Source: an uncultured Clostridia bacterium (lineage in GTDB: Bacteria; Bacillota_A; Clostridia; TANB77; CAG-508). Taken from it: a stretch of DNA of 64,000 nt. Below are positions 48,352 through 57,970 of the stretch, in pieces. Numbering within the stretch: the stretch's first letter is position 1; every line of letters begins with the position of its first letter. The stretch spans positions 1 to 64,000 of the forward strand of contig CANQQF010000001.1 of NCBI GenBank assembly GCA_947625985.1, given 5' to 3'. Under the pieces are notes generated by a model. That model was not told where the DNA came from, did not search any database, and worked only from the letters and a program-made list of their open reading frames with translations. The translations under genes were made by a program, and so were the position numbers.

Positions 48352-49161
48352 TTATGCTGATTTAAGTTCAAGTCTAAGTTTATCACTAATCATTGCAATA
48401 AATTCTGAATTTGTCGGTTTTCCTTTTGATGCTGATATTGTATAACCAAAAATGCTTTCTACAGCTTCTTGTTGACCTCTTCCCCATGCTACTTCAATTG
48501 CATGTCGAATAGCACGTTCAACTCTACTAGGTGTTGTACTATATTTTTTTGCTATTTGTGGATATAAACTTTTGGTTATTTGATTTATTATATCAATATC
48601 TTCAACTACCATTATTATAGCTTCTCTTAAATATTGATACCCTTTAATATGAGCAGGTACACCCACTTCATGAATGATGTTTGTTACAAGTGCCTCTAAA
48701 TTTTCTTTACTTTTTTCATTTATACTATCTATTTCTATGTATTGCGGCTTTGCCTCTCTTAATATAACATTTGATTGCTTCTTTTTAAAATATTTAAATT
48801 CCTTTATCCTTTTTATTAATAATTCTATGTCGAATGGTTTAACCACATAATATTGTGCTCCTAATTCGACTGCCTTTTGTGTTATTTTGTCTTGTCCTAC
48901 TGCTGATAGCATTATACATATTGGTTTTTTATCATTTATTTCATTTATTTTTTCTAATACTCCTAGCCCATCTAGTTGTGGCATTATTACATCTAGTAAT
49001 ACCACATCTGGTTTTACATTTGTTATCATTTCAACTGCTTCCAAGCCATCTCTAGCCATTCCTATCACTTCTAACTCTTCATGTTTCTCAATATACCCTG
49101 CAAGTGTTTGGCTAAATTCACCATTGTCATCTGCTATTAAAATTGAAATTTTTTCTTTCAT
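48352..49161 (-). CDS. spo0A: sporulation transcription factor Spo0A
   Basis: The master response regulator for sporulation, 269 residues. Receiver domain with Asp11-Asp12, phosphoacceptor Asp57 ([11 protein letters not shown]) and KPFDIELL. The C-terminal DNA-binding domain has [19 protein letters not shown], and the sigma-A contact/recognition helix region [19 protein letters not shown], ending near [12 protein letters not shown]. All diagnostic segments are intact, which is the strongest evidence that the organism can sporulate. AGGAGGAG precedes the ATG. spoIVB, the usual upstream neighbour, is absent; the gene upstream is of the YigZ family. Confidence 0.98.
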   Translation of the reverse strand: MKEKISILIADDNGEFSQTLAGYIEKHEELEVIGMARDGLEAVEMITNVKPDVVLLDVIMPQLDGLGVLEKINEINDKKPICIMLSAVGQDKITQKAVELGAQYYVVKPFDIELLIKRIKEFKYFKKKQSNVILREAKPQYIEIDSINEKSKENLEALVTNIIHEVGVPAHIKGYQYLREAIIMVVEDIDIINQITKSLYPQIAKKYSTTPSRVERAIRHAIEVAWGRGQQEAVESIFGYTISASKGKPTNSEFIAMISDKLRLELKSA

Positions 49162-49253
49162 AAAACTCCTCCTATAAAATATTTTTAATACAATAAATAT
49201 TATAACTGTAATTATTACTTATTTTTACTTTATTTTATAAAAGGCTATTTTTA

Positions 49254-49895
49254 TTATACATTTTTATTTTCAATTATTATGAATTTTTTACCTAAATTTT
49301 TATGTTCTTTTATATTTATACTTTTTTGTTTAAAATCTTCTAGTATTTTATTTGTTTGTCCTTCCAAAATATCTAATTTACATACAATATTTTCTTTATA
49401 TTCAATATTATTTATATTTATCTTGCATTTTTCACAATAATATTTAATCTTTTCAAATTCAGAATAATCAATAGTTAACTGCATTTCTTCTCCTAAACAC
49501 TTTTCAACTTTTTGAGCTTCATCAATTGCTTTTTGTAAACTTTCTGAATACGCTCTAACTAATCCCCCTGTACCTAAAAGAATCCCTCCAAAATATCTAA
49601 TTACTACTATTAATACATTGCATAAATTATTATTTTGTAAAATTTTTAACATAGGAGCTCCTGCTGTTCCTGAAGGCTCTCCATCATCACTTGCTTTTTC
49701 AACAATTATATTATCTTTAAAAATGCGATAAGCAATACAATGATGTCTAGCATCATTGTATTGCTTTTTTAAATTTTTTACTATTTTATTAATTTCTTCT
49801 TGACTCTCTGTATAATATAATTTTGCTATGAACTTTGATTTTTTTTCAACTATTTGTGTTGTTATATTTTCTTTGATTGTTATAAAATTGTTCAA
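49254..49895 (-). CDS. YigZ/IMPACT-family protein
   Basis: A 213-residue protein of the widely conserved YigZ family (IMPACT N-terminal domain plus DUF1949). The N-terminal domain has KKSKFIAKLYY, DARHHCIAYRI, the hallmark ASDDGEPSGTAGAPML and VVIRYFGGILLGTGGLVRAYS; the C-terminal domain is a ferredoxin-like fold. Its bacterial role is not established; eukaryotic IMPACT affects GCN2 signalling. The start is a TTG at 49895, eight bases after AGGAGA. It lies 15 bases after the repeat-protein gene and is last in that operon. Confidence 0.9.
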   Translation of the reverse strand: MNNFITIKENITTQIVEKKSKFIAKLYYTESQEEINKIVKNLKKQYNDARHHCIAYRIFKDNIIVEKASDDGEPSGTAGAPMLKILQNNNLCNVLIVVIRYFGGILLGTGGLVRAYSESLQKAIDEAQKVEKCLGEEMQLTIDYSEFEKIKYYCEKCKININNIEYKENIVCKLDILEGQTNKILEDFKQKSINIKEHKNLGKKFIIIENKNV

Positions 49896-49910
49896 TTACT
49901 GGTCTCCTAT

Positions 49911-51032
49911 CTATTTATCATCATCCATAAAGAAATCTCCAAATAAATCTTTATTAAATTCAAATATATCATCTTCTTCATTTACGTCTTCTTGTTCTTC
50001 TTCAACTGGTGATTCCATTTGGAAGATTTTTTGAGGCTCTTCATCTCCCTCATCAACTAGCTCTGAAATATGTGGTTCTTCATTAGGTTTAGGTTCTTGC
50101 TTAATCTTGTCAATCTCTCTATGAGGATCCTCATCTTTCCACAAATATCTTTCGTCCCATAAATCATTTTTTGAATCTACAAAGTTACCATTATGATCGT
50201 CATCTGTTTTCACTTCTTCAGTATCAGGTATTTCATCTTTTTGATTTATTACATCGTCTACTTTAGAAATCTCATCATAATTTTGCTGTTCTTCACTAAT
50301 GTTTTCTTCTACATTAAGATTATTATCATAACTTGGTTGTTCTTCTTTAATGCTTTCTTCATAATTATTTTCCTCTACATCAAGATTATTATCATAACTT
50401 GGTTGTTCTTCTTTAATGCCTTCTTCATAATTATTTTCCTCTACATTAAGATTATCCTCATAACTTGGTTGTTCTTCTTTAATGCTTTCTTCATAATTAT
50501 TTTCTTCTACATTAAGATTGTCATCATAACTTGGTTGTTCTTCTTTAATGCTTTCTTCATAATTATTTTCTTCTACATTAAGATTGTCATCATAACTTGG
50601 TTGTTCTTCTTCAATTATTTCTTTATTATGGATTATTTCCTCATTTTCATTATTTATATATCCAAAACTTTTATCTTCACTCAATATATCGTTTATCTCT
50701 GCTGAGTTAATTGTTTCTTGTTGTTTATTGTTATTACTTAAAAATTGTCTTGCATCTCCTGTAACACCTTTTTGTATTTGATCTTTTGGCTCTTTTTCCT
50801 CAAATAAATCAATATATTGTTTACGTTGTTTTGGCTTTTTTGGTTCCTTTGGTGCCTTTTTATCCCTTTTTGCTTTTTTATTATTTCTTTTTACTTCTGC
50901 TTTAAGCTGCTTTTGTTTTTTTATTCTTTTCTTTTGAACTTCTTTTCTTCTTCTTCTTTCGTTTGCCCCTCCGAAAATTAATACAAAAACAATAAGTAGT
51001 ATTAATCCTATTAACACTAGTACTACTGTCAT
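49911..51032 (-). CDS. membrane-anchored acidic protein with 22-residue repeats
   Basis: A 373-residue protein. An N-terminal helix (about residues 2-21) leads into a strongly basic Lys/Arg segment (27-70), then a long acidic, Asn/Glu-rich region. Residues 142-251 are five tandem copies of a 22-residue unit beginning EEQPSYDDNLNVEEN and continuing NYEESIK; the last copy diverges. It ends with an acidic tail. No enzyme domain is visible. The basic-then-acidic charge split suggests a cytoplasmic basic region near the membrane and a disordered partner-binding arm. It starts 7 bases after the PLP-enzyme gene (AGGAAGGA ribosome site). Function unknown. Confidence 0.75.
   Translation of the reverse strand: MTVVLVLIGLILLIVFVLIFGGANERRRRKEVQKKRIKKQKQLKAEVKRNNKKAKRDKKAPKEPKKPKQRKQYIDLFEEKEPKDQIQKGVTGDARQFLSNNNKQQETINSAEINDILSEDKSFGYINNENEEIIHNKEIIEEEQPSYDDNLNVEENNYEESIKEEQPSYDDNLNVEENNYEESIKEEQPSYEDNLNVEENNYEEGIKEEQPSYDNNLDVEENNYEESIKEEQPSYDNNLNVEENISEEQQNYDEISKVDDVINQKDEIPDTEEVKTDDDHNGNFVDSKNDLWDERYLWKDEDPHREIDKIKQEPKPNEEPHISELVDEGDEEPQKIFQMESPVEEEQEDVNEEDDIFEFNKDLFGDFFMDDDK
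50280..50609. repeat. five tandem 66-bp coding repeats
   Basis: Within the gene at 49911-51032, five nearly identical 66-bp units encode the 22-residue repeat. Neighbouring units differ by only a few bases, which indicates recent expansion by slippage or recombination. Copy number is likely to vary between strains. Confidence 0.9.
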
Positions 51033-51039
51033 AATTATA

Positions 51040-52308
51040 TCATTCCTTCCTAGTTAATCTTTTGCATGCTTGTAAAATGCCATATTTTCCATGTTCATAT
51101 GTAAGTCCACCCTGTAAAAATGCTGTATATGGTTCACGTAGTGGACCATCGCAACTAAGTTCAATTGTTGATCCTTCTGTAAAAGTTCCTGCTGCCATAA
51201 TAATTTTGTCATCGTAACCACCCATCTCTGCAGGTATTGGTGTTACATTTGAATCTATTGGTGAACCTGCTTGAATACCTTGACAAAATTTGACAAGTCC
51301 TTCTGCAGTTTTTAAACTTACTGTTTGGACAATATCTGTTCTTTCTTCATCATATAATGGATTAACTTGATAACCAAGTTTTTCTAATAATCTACTTGCA
51401 AATACAGCTGTTTTTACACTACTAGCCACTACACTTGGTGCAAAATATAAACCTTTCAATAAATTTATATTCTGATTAAGTGAAGGTCCTATTTCCTTTC
51501 CAACTCCTGGTGCTGTAAACCTCTCTGCACATAATTCAATTAAATCTTTCTTTCCCGCTATATATGCTCCTGTTGTTGCTATACCTGCACCCAAGTTTTT
51601 CATTAAAGATCCTATTATAATATCAGCTCCAACTTCTGTTGGTTCTCTGTCCTCTACAAATTCTCCATAGCAATTATCTACCATTATTATTACTTCATCA
51701 TTAACTTCTCTAATTGCTTTTATTACATTTTTTATTTTTTCAATTGTTAGACTTTTACGTTGAGCATATCCTCTAGAGCGTTGTATCTCTACTAATTTAA
51801 CATCTTTTTTCTTTAATCTTTCCTGAATTGATTTTATATCAAAATCATCTTCTAGTAATTCTATTTGTTCATATTTTATTCCATAAGACATTAAAGAGCT
51901 TTTACTTTTTTCTTTATTACATCCAATTATTGTCTTTAAAGTATCATATGGCGCTCCTGATAAAGATATCATTGTATCATTTGGTCGAAGTATTCCTGAT
52001 AATGTAATATATAAGGCGTGTGTTCCTGAAATAAGTTGAGTTCTAACTAATGCATCTTCTGTTTTAAAAATTTCTGCATAAATTTCTTCTATCTTATTTC
52101 TACCTGCTTCATCTATTCCATAACCTGTTGAAGAATTAAAATGTATTGTTTGAAGATTGCACTTTTGAAAAGATTTCATAACTTTATCACTATTTATTGC
52201 ACATGTTTCGTCTATTTCCTCAAATATTTCTTTTATTTCTTCTTCTACATTATTAGCTAAATCCATTAGTTCTTCATCATCTATTGGATTATAGAGTTTT
52301 GTTCTCAT
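51040..52308 (-). CDS. PLP-dependent enzyme, methionine gamma-lyase/aluminium-resistance family
   Basis: A 422-residue fold-type I PLP enzyme of the group annotated as methionine gamma-lyase family or aluminium resistance protein (YnbB-like, COG4100). The PLP lysine is in GSLMKNLGAGIATTGAY; other landmarks are QLISGTHALYITLSG, MVDNCYGEFVE and the C-terminal LQGGLTYEHGK. Biochemistry of this subgroup is poorly defined; C-S lyase activity is a family inference. A GGAG site precedes the ATG. It is the first gene of an operon with the repeat protein and the YigZ gene. Confidence 0.88.
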   Translation of the reverse strand: MRTKLYNPIDDEELMDLANNVEEEIKEIFEEIDETCAINSDKVMKSFQKCNLQTIHFNSSTGYGIDEAGRNKIEEIYAEIFKTEDALVRTQLISGTHALYITLSGILRPNDTMISLSGAPYDTLKTIIGCNKEKSKSSLMSYGIKYEQIELLEDDFDIKSIQERLKKKDVKLVEIQRSRGYAQRKSLTIEKIKNVIKAIREVNDEVIIMVDNCYGEFVEDREPTEVGADIIIGSLMKNLGAGIATTGAYIAGKKDLIELCAERFTAPGVGKEIGPSLNQNINLLKGLYFAPSVVASSVKTAVFASRLLEKLGYQVNPLYDEERTDIVQTVSLKTAEGLVKFCQGIQAGSPIDSNVTPIPAEMGGYDDKIIMAAGTFTEGSTIELSCDGPLREPYTAFLQGGLTYEHGKYGILQACKRLTRKE

Positions 52309-52383
52309 CTTTTATCTCCATTATATATTTTTGCTTAGTAACATTTTACTATATTTATTTTATAAAATCAATAGATAAAATGC

Positions 52384-52418
52384 AAAAAGACGTCTCTAAA
52401 ATTTAGAAACGTCTTTTA
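52384..52418 (-). terminator. terminator of the giant surface-protein gene
   Basis: An inverted repeat (AAAAGACGT...TCTAAA with TTTAGA...ACGTCTTTT) and T-run on the minus strand, nine bases after the stop codon at 52427. Confidence 0.85.
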
Positions 52419-52426
52419 TTTAATTA

Positions 52427-55400
52427 TTAGATTACATATTTTTTAATTAAGAATATTCCTCCGCCTAACATTACTAGTACTACCATTCCTAATCCTATAT
52501 ATAATTGAACACGTCCTGTTACAATTGATAGAATTACTGGTGCATCATCTATATCATCTTCTCCTGGTTGTCTATTTCCTGGAATAGAGTCTACATCTGG
52601 TACTCCATACTCATTATAATCATCTGTTATTTCAGCTGTATTAGTTTTAAGTCCTAAATTTCCATCACCGTTTACCCATGTTAGTAATATTTCTATATCA
52701 GCATATTCTCCTGGTTGTAATAATGTATCTTTTAATTGATCTGTTACTGCTACATTATTTCCTAAATATGTCCAGTTTGGATTTTCTGCTTCATTCATTT
52801 CTAATCCCTCTGGTATGTAATCTGTTATTTCTGTTGCATATCCTGGAATACCTCCATCATTTCTAACACGTATTCCAAATTTAAATTTAACAGTTGTATT
52901 ATCTACTTTTTTCCTATTCAAGTCAACTTTTACTGTTTGTTCAGGATCATCTTCTGGTGTATGACCTGTTGGTTGTTGATATGTAACTCCATCTTCAATA
53001 ACTATTACTTCTGATACCCATTTTCTCAAAGATAAGTCAAATATTTGTACTATAACTTTATCAAAATCATCATCATCTTCTTGCCCTGGTATATAGCTTC
53101 CTTTTTCATCATCTTTATATGATGGTTTATCATCTTCGTCTGGAACATTTACATTATCTTTTGATGAATCCCTATCTTCTGTTGGATTCTTATTTTCGTC
53201 TTGATATTCTGTGATATCAGCTATATTTGTTAATTTATAATTATTTTTTACTGAGTTTGACACTCTACATAATATTGGGACATCTTTATATGTTAATTGA
53301 TATCCATTATCTGATTTCTCTGCTTTGGCAATTAATTGATCTGCTAAATATTTTGTTTTAACTGTAGTTTTATCTTCTTCTAATTCCCATCCATAATAAT
53401 CGTTAAATTCACCTTCAACGAATTCTAATCCATCTGGCAAATGATCTTTAATTTCTGCTGCATAACCATCAATATCACCTTCATTATATACTCTTATCAT
53501 ATAATATACGTAACTTCCAACTGTTACTGTTACAGGATCTTTTGATTGATTGTATTCAGCTGTTGTAATTAAATTTCCATCTTCTCCTAATGTATTTAAT
53601 TTAGATGTATCTACTTGTGGAGCTCTTGTATAAACTCCATTTTCTTTCATTAAATAACTTGCTAAAGTTTCATCATCTATTGATGTTCCATAAGGTTCTG
53701 TTGTTACTGCAACTATAAATTTTCTTAATGCTAAGTCAAATGATTCTAATATAACACTATCATAATCTTCATCATCTTCATATTTTTTCCACTCATCTGT
53801 TTTTGAGTCTCTATCTTCTTTAGGTTTTCCATCAGAGTCTGTACTTTCTGTTATAGCTGCCTCATTTCTAACGATATTTGATGAAGCTCCAGATTTAACT
53901 CTAAATATAACTTGAACTTCTTTATATTTTAAATCAGCTGATGTTTTTGTTCCATCATTTTCTCCAAAAGCTTTTATTAAATTGCTTCCTGGTGTTGTTT
54001 CATTTTCTTTTGATAAATATGTTGTTGAAATTGTGCTCATATTTGTATCATAAGTCCACAATCTCTCTTGATTGAATTTAATTGCAGCTTTCTCTGCTGA
54101 TGTAAAACTATCATCTGCATCTAATTCTGCATCAGTCTTATCTGACCAAATAAATTCTAATCCTTCTGGAATATCCTCTGTTATTTTTGAAGCATATCCA
54201 TCTACATATCCTTCATTAAATACCATGAATGTATATGTTATTAAATCTCCTGGTTTTACATATACTGGATCTTTATTAATATCATAGTTAGCTGTTGTAT
54301 CACCATTTGTTATATTTAATCTACTAACATCTACACCTTTTAGTCTATCTTCAATATCACTATCATTTACTCTCGCAATTTTCTTAATTAATTTTAAGTC
54401 AAAATCTTCTGGTGCTGGCTCAATTGGTTTTATTACTACTCTTTCAAAATCGTCATCATCTTGTTGATGAGTTTCATATTGTTCCATATTATCTTTGTTT
54501 ACACTTGGTGTTGTGCTTGGTTCTGAATCTCTGTCTTTTCCTCTTTCGCTTGTAATTGTTTCATTTGTTTCACTATTAACTTCTTCTGAAATCCAAGCCA
54601 CATTTGTTAAAACTTTATTTCCAGTTTGGTTTGGTGTTGCTACAACTTCACAAATCATAGTAATTACTTCTGAATCTAAAGTTTCTCCTCCTGTATATGG
54701 ATTCAAATTATTTGTTTCAACTTTTGATAGTCTTAAAATATTTGAATCTGGATCATATTCATGATTATATCCTTGCGTAATTAACTCTTTAAATTGAATT
54801 CCTGTAGGTAATTGATCAACTAATTTTGTTGCCCTACCTGCATAATCTCCTTCATTATATACTATCAAATTATATGTTATTAAATCTCCTGTTTTTACTT
54901 CTATTGGAGTTTTATCATGTTCATAATTTGCAGTTGTTCCACTTCCATTTAATGGTGATGTATTTACTTGTGGAGTTCTTCCACTAACATCTGTATCATT
55001 TATTTTTGAAATATATTTTCTTAATGATAAATCGAATTCTTTATCTTCTTTAGGCTTTTCAATTTCTACTTTTTCAAAGTCATCATCATCTTGTTGACCT
55101 TTCCAATATTCATTTTCACCTGATACATTTGGATTATCTATATTTCCTTTATAATTGTTTTCGTCTTCATTTACTAATCCATCTGCACTTACTTGAGGTG
55201 CTGTTGATGGTTGTGAATCTATATCAGGTTTTGAATCTTCTGGTTGAGAATCTTCTGATATCCATGCTACATTTGTAAGTACTTGGTCTTTATCTTCACT
55301 TGCTGTTGCTGTTACTTTGCATTTAATTTTCATTGTTGTTGATTGAGGATTTCCTGAACCTGAATATGCTGGTATATCTCCATTTGTATCAACACCTTCT

Positions 55401-57676
55401 ATTCCAACCTCGATTTCTTCAAATACTATTTTGTTTGTTTGCGTATCATAACTTCTTAATTTATAAGGTCCTTCAGCATATTTTCCTTTAGCTTCTTCTG
55501 TATAAGGTTCTCCTGTTGAATAATCAACTAATACTAAACCAGTTGGTAATTGATCTGTTATCTTTGTTGCTCTACCTGCTGTTTTACCTTCGTTATATAC
55601 AGTTATGTTATATGTTATAATGTCTCCTTCTTTTACTTTTACTGGATCTTTTCTATGGTTGTATGTTGCTGTATGATTGCTTGCATCACTTCCATTTAAT
55701 ACATTAGTATTTGTAATTGATGGATTTCTTGGTCCTTCACTTATATTTGTACTACCATTTATTTCTGTTATATATTTTCTTAATGCTAAATCAAAAATTT
55801 CTTCTGCAGGTTTTTCTACAACTAATTTTTCATAATCATCATCATCTTGTTGATGATCATTATAATCTTCCATATTATCTTTATTAACATTTGGCTTTGT
55901 ATCTGGCTGTGAATCTCTATCTACTGTTTCTCCAGTTTCTTCATTAACTGCTTCTGAAATCCATGCTACATTTGTTAGAGTCTTACTATCGCCTGATGTG
56001 ATTGCATCTGTTACCCTACATTTTATTGTAACTGTTTCTGAGTATAATGTACCTCCTGGCACATATTCATTTAAGTTATTAGTTCCTGTTTTAGTTAATA
56101 CTAACAATTTCGTTGTAGGATTATATTCATGTGTATATCCTGTAGATACTAATGATTCAAACTCTAGACCTTCTGGTAATTGGTCTGTTATCTTTGTTGC
56201 TCTACCTTTAACACTTCCTTCATTATAAACTGTAAGGTTATATGTTATTATATCTCCTACTTTAACTTTTAATGGCTCTTTCTTATGAGTATAAGTTGCT
56301 GTTGTTCCAGTTCCATTGTCTAAATTTTCTTTATTTATACTTGGTTCTCTTTTTTCTTCTCCTTCTATATCTTCTACTGGTACATCATTTAAATGAGTAA
56401 TATATTTTCTTAATGCTAAATCGAAATCTTTTGGTAGTTTAGCTGTTAATTCTGTTGGGACATTTTGTGGTCCTTTATCTATTTCAACAAGTGGTTGTTC
56501 TTCATCACTTGTTTCTGATGTCCACAATGTCATTGTTGTAGATTGATATTGAACATTAAACTTAATGTTTAAATCAGTTCCAACATTAGCACTTTTTGGT
56601 ATTGAAATATAGAAAGTTCCACCATTTTTCATGTTATCTAATGATGAGTTCTCTTTTCTTTCATTTAAAATAGTATAATTTATATTATTATTCTTACCAT
56701 CTGAAATTGTTAATGATAATGTTGACGCTAAACTGCTATTTTTTTCAGCTGTTATAGGTCCTATTATCCAATTATTTCCTTCTAATTCTGTATTTAGTGG
56801 AGAATTCCCTTTAATAACTACTGGTTGACCTGGTAATTTTCCATCAGCATAATTGTTTGCGTTTTCTTCTGCTATATGTATAAGGTATTTATATAAATCT
56901 TTTGCCATTTCATTTCTTTGAAAACCTTCTCCAGCTCTAGAATTTCCTCCGACTTTTTTATAATCTGTTAATTGTTTATAAGTTCCTGCTAATTCTCCTG
57001 ATTCTGCTGTAACCCATAACCATGCTGAGTCTTCAGTTTTATTATATTTACTTGTTCCATAGATTTTGAAGTTTGTATAATACCATAATGCTGCTTGTTG
57101 AACTGCTTCAATATCATCATCACTTAGCTCATATTCATACTCAAAATAATAATCATCTTCTGCATATTCAGCTGCTGCATCTATTAATGTCTTTTTATAA
57201 CTTACATCTGATTTTCCTGGTATATACATTGCATCTAATAATGCTAATATTTGATTATATGTTGTACCATTATTATGTTCAACTAAATTTGAATATACTG
57301 TTGCATCTTTACCTGTTCCTAGTTGTTTTATATCATTTCTTTGAGTTAACATATCATAATAATTTTGATACTCATCCTTGTCATTAGTTCCTTCTTCAAA
57401 ACCAAAACCAGCATATAAACAATATAATGCTAATTGTGGTGACATTGGACTATTAGAACCTGAATTTTCATATCTTTGGAAATTCCAAAGTGGTGAACCT
57501 CCAGCATTATAGTCACCAATAGAGTATCCTAAGCCTTCCTCTGTTCTTGTTCTAATTTTTGAAATTCCATACCATCTTGATGGAGTTGCTACTGCCGCAT
57601 ACCCTATTGTTTGTATTGCAATTATTAAAACTAAGAATAACATTGCAGTTATCATTAACATTTTTCTAAATTTCAT
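52427..57676 (-). CDS. giant thioester-domain surface protein with six DUF11-like repeats
   Basis: A 1749-residue secreted, membrane-tethered protein. Signal peptide about 1-27. Residues 80-200 look like a thioester (TQXA) adhesion domain: Cys86 in LALYCLYAGFGF and Gln193/194 in AVQQAALWYYTN would form the Cys-Gln thioester that binds host or matrix amines. Six DUF11-like beta-domains follow, starting near 418, 628, 881, 1092, 1313 and 1546, each opening FDL(A/S/K)LRK(Y/F/W) and containing VYNEGxxxGxAxxxxDxxPxGL, with Asp-rich linkers such as QQDDDDFE. The C-terminus is VILSIVTGR, a helix and KKYVI, with no LPxTG. It has its own promoter and terminator. Confidence 0.88.
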   Translation of the reverse strand: MKFRKMLMITAMLFLVLIIAIQTIGYAAVATPSRWYGISKIRTRTEEGLGYSIGDYNAGGSPLWNFQRYENSGSNSPMSPQLALYCLYAGFGFEEGTNDKDEYQNYYDMLTQRNDIKQLGTGKDATVYSNLVEHNNGTTYNQILALLDAMYIPGKSDVSYKKTLIDAAAEYAEDDYYFEYEYELSDDDIEAVQQAALWYYTNFKIYGTSKYNKTEDSAWLWVTAESGELAGTYKQLTDYKKVGGNSRAGEGFQRNEMAKDLYKYLIHIAEENANNYADGKLPGQPVVIKGNSPLNTELEGNNWIIGPITAEKNSSLASTLSLTISDGKNNNINYTILNERKENSSLDNMKNGGTFYISIPKSANVGTDLNIKFNVQYQSTTMTLWTSETSDEEQPLVEIDKGPQNVPTELTAKLPKDFDLALRKYITHLNDVPVEDIEGEEKREPSINKENLDNGTGTTATYTHKKEPLKVKVGDIITYNLTVYNEGSVKGRATKITDQLPEGLEFESLVSTGYTHEYNPTTKLLVLTKTGTNNLNEYVPGGTLYSETVTIKCRVTDAITSGDSKTLTNVAWISEAVNEETGETVDRDSQPDTKPNVNKDNMEDYNDHQQDDDDYEKLVVEKPAEEIFDLALRKYITEINGSTNISEGPRNPSITNTNVLNGSDASNHTATYNHRKDPVKVKEGDIITYNITVYNEGKTAGRATKITDQLPTGLVLVDYSTGEPYTEEAKGKYAEGPYKLRSYDTQTNKIVFEEIEVGIEGVDTNGDIPAYSGSGNPQSTTMKIKCKVTATASEDKDQVLTNVAWISEDSQPEDSKPDIDSQPSTAPQVSADGLVNEDENNYKGNIDNPNVSGENEYWKGQQDDDDFEKVEIEKPKEDKEFDLSLRKYISKINDTDVSGRTPQVNTSPLNGSGTTANYEHDKTPIEVKTGDLITYNLIVYNEGDYAGRATKLVDQLPTGIQFKELITQGYNHEYDPDSNILRLSKVETNNLNPYTGGETLDSEVITMICEVVATPNQTGNKVLTNVAWISEEVNSETNETITSERGKDRDSEPSTTPSVNKDNMEQYETHQQDDDDFERVVIKPIEPAPEDFDLKLIKKIARVNDSDIEDRLKGVDVSRLNITNGDTTANYDINKDPVYVKPGDLITYTFMVFNEGYVDGYASKITEDIPEGLEFIWSDKTDAELDADDSFTSAEKAAIKFNQERLWTYDTNMSTISTTYLSKENETTPGSNLIKAFGENDGTKTSADLKYKEVQVIFRVKSGASSNIVRNEAAITESTDSDGKPKEDRDSKTDEWKKYEDDEDYDSVILESFDLALRKFIVAVTTEPYGTSIDDETLASYLMKENGVYTRAPQVDTSKLNTLGEDGNLITTAEYNQSKDPVTVTVGSYVYYMIRVYNEGDIDGYAAEIKDHLPDGLEFVEGEFNDYYGWELEEDKTTVKTKYLADQLIAKAEKSDNGYQLTYKDVPILCRVSNSVKNNYKLTNIADITEYQDENKNPTEDRDSSKDNVNVPDEDDKPSYKDDEKGSYIPGQEDDDDFDKVIVQIFDLSLRKWVSEVIVIEDGVTYQQPTGHTPEDDPEQTVKVDLNRKKVDNTTVKFKFGIRVRNDGGIPGYATEITDYIPEGLEMNEAENPNWTYLGNNVAVTDQLKDTLLQPGEYADIEILLTWVNGDGNLGLKTNTAEITDDYNEYGVPDVDSIPGNRQPGEDDIDDAPVILSIVTGRVQLYIGLGMVVLVMLGGGIFLIKKYVI
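52517..56425. repeat. six tandem DUF11-like domain repeats (about 630-760 bp each)
   Basis: The coding region for residues 418-1720 of the surface protein consists of six diverged units. Units 1-3 are most alike; units 4-6 are more diverged and have longer insertions. Confidence 0.85.
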
Positions 57677-57723
57677 ACAAAATCTCTCCTTAATAAAATA
57701 TATAATGATACTTCCATATCATC

Positions 57724-57751
57724 ATTGTACTACTTATTTTTTTAAAGTCAA
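57724..57751 (-). promoter_or_regulatory. promoter of the giant surface-protein gene
   Basis: Minus-strand TTGACT (57746-57751), 16-base spacer, TACAAT (57724-57729). A small stem-loop (TGATAT-GGAA-GTATCA) lies in the leader between promoter and the AAGGAG ribosome site. Confidence 0.65.
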
Positions 57752-57970
57752 TAGACTTTTTTGGCACTTTTTTATCTGTTTTTAATTAAATTTATGTGGT
57801 ACTACGGAATAAAGGGTTTTAAGGTTTTTCCACAATTATACCACTATATTACAATTATATTACATTTTTTTGAAAAAATCAAGGTTTTATGTAGTTTATT
57901 TGGGTATTTTTTATTTTTTCTTTATTCATAACTTATTTTATTTACTCATAAACTTAATATTGGTGATGAT
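57752..57970. other. AT-rich divergent intergenic segment
   Basis: Spacer between the surface-protein promoter and the carboxypeptidase start. I see no ORF, hairpin of note or strong sigma-A promoter for the plus-strand gene. CATANNNT-like words near 57925-57955 could be sporulation-sigma elements but are too weak to call. Confidence 0.4.

Noticed and set aside
48822..48842. TGTCGAA inside the spo0A coding region as a Spo0A box
   Set aside because: It lies in receiver-domain codons far from any promoter; a 7-mer occurs by chance.
50193..50705. A 170-codon plus-strand open frame with repeated hydrophobic segments
   Set aside because: It is the antisense shadow of the 66-bp repeats in the minus-strand gene; the apparent repeats mirror that array and no ribosome site or promoter supports it.
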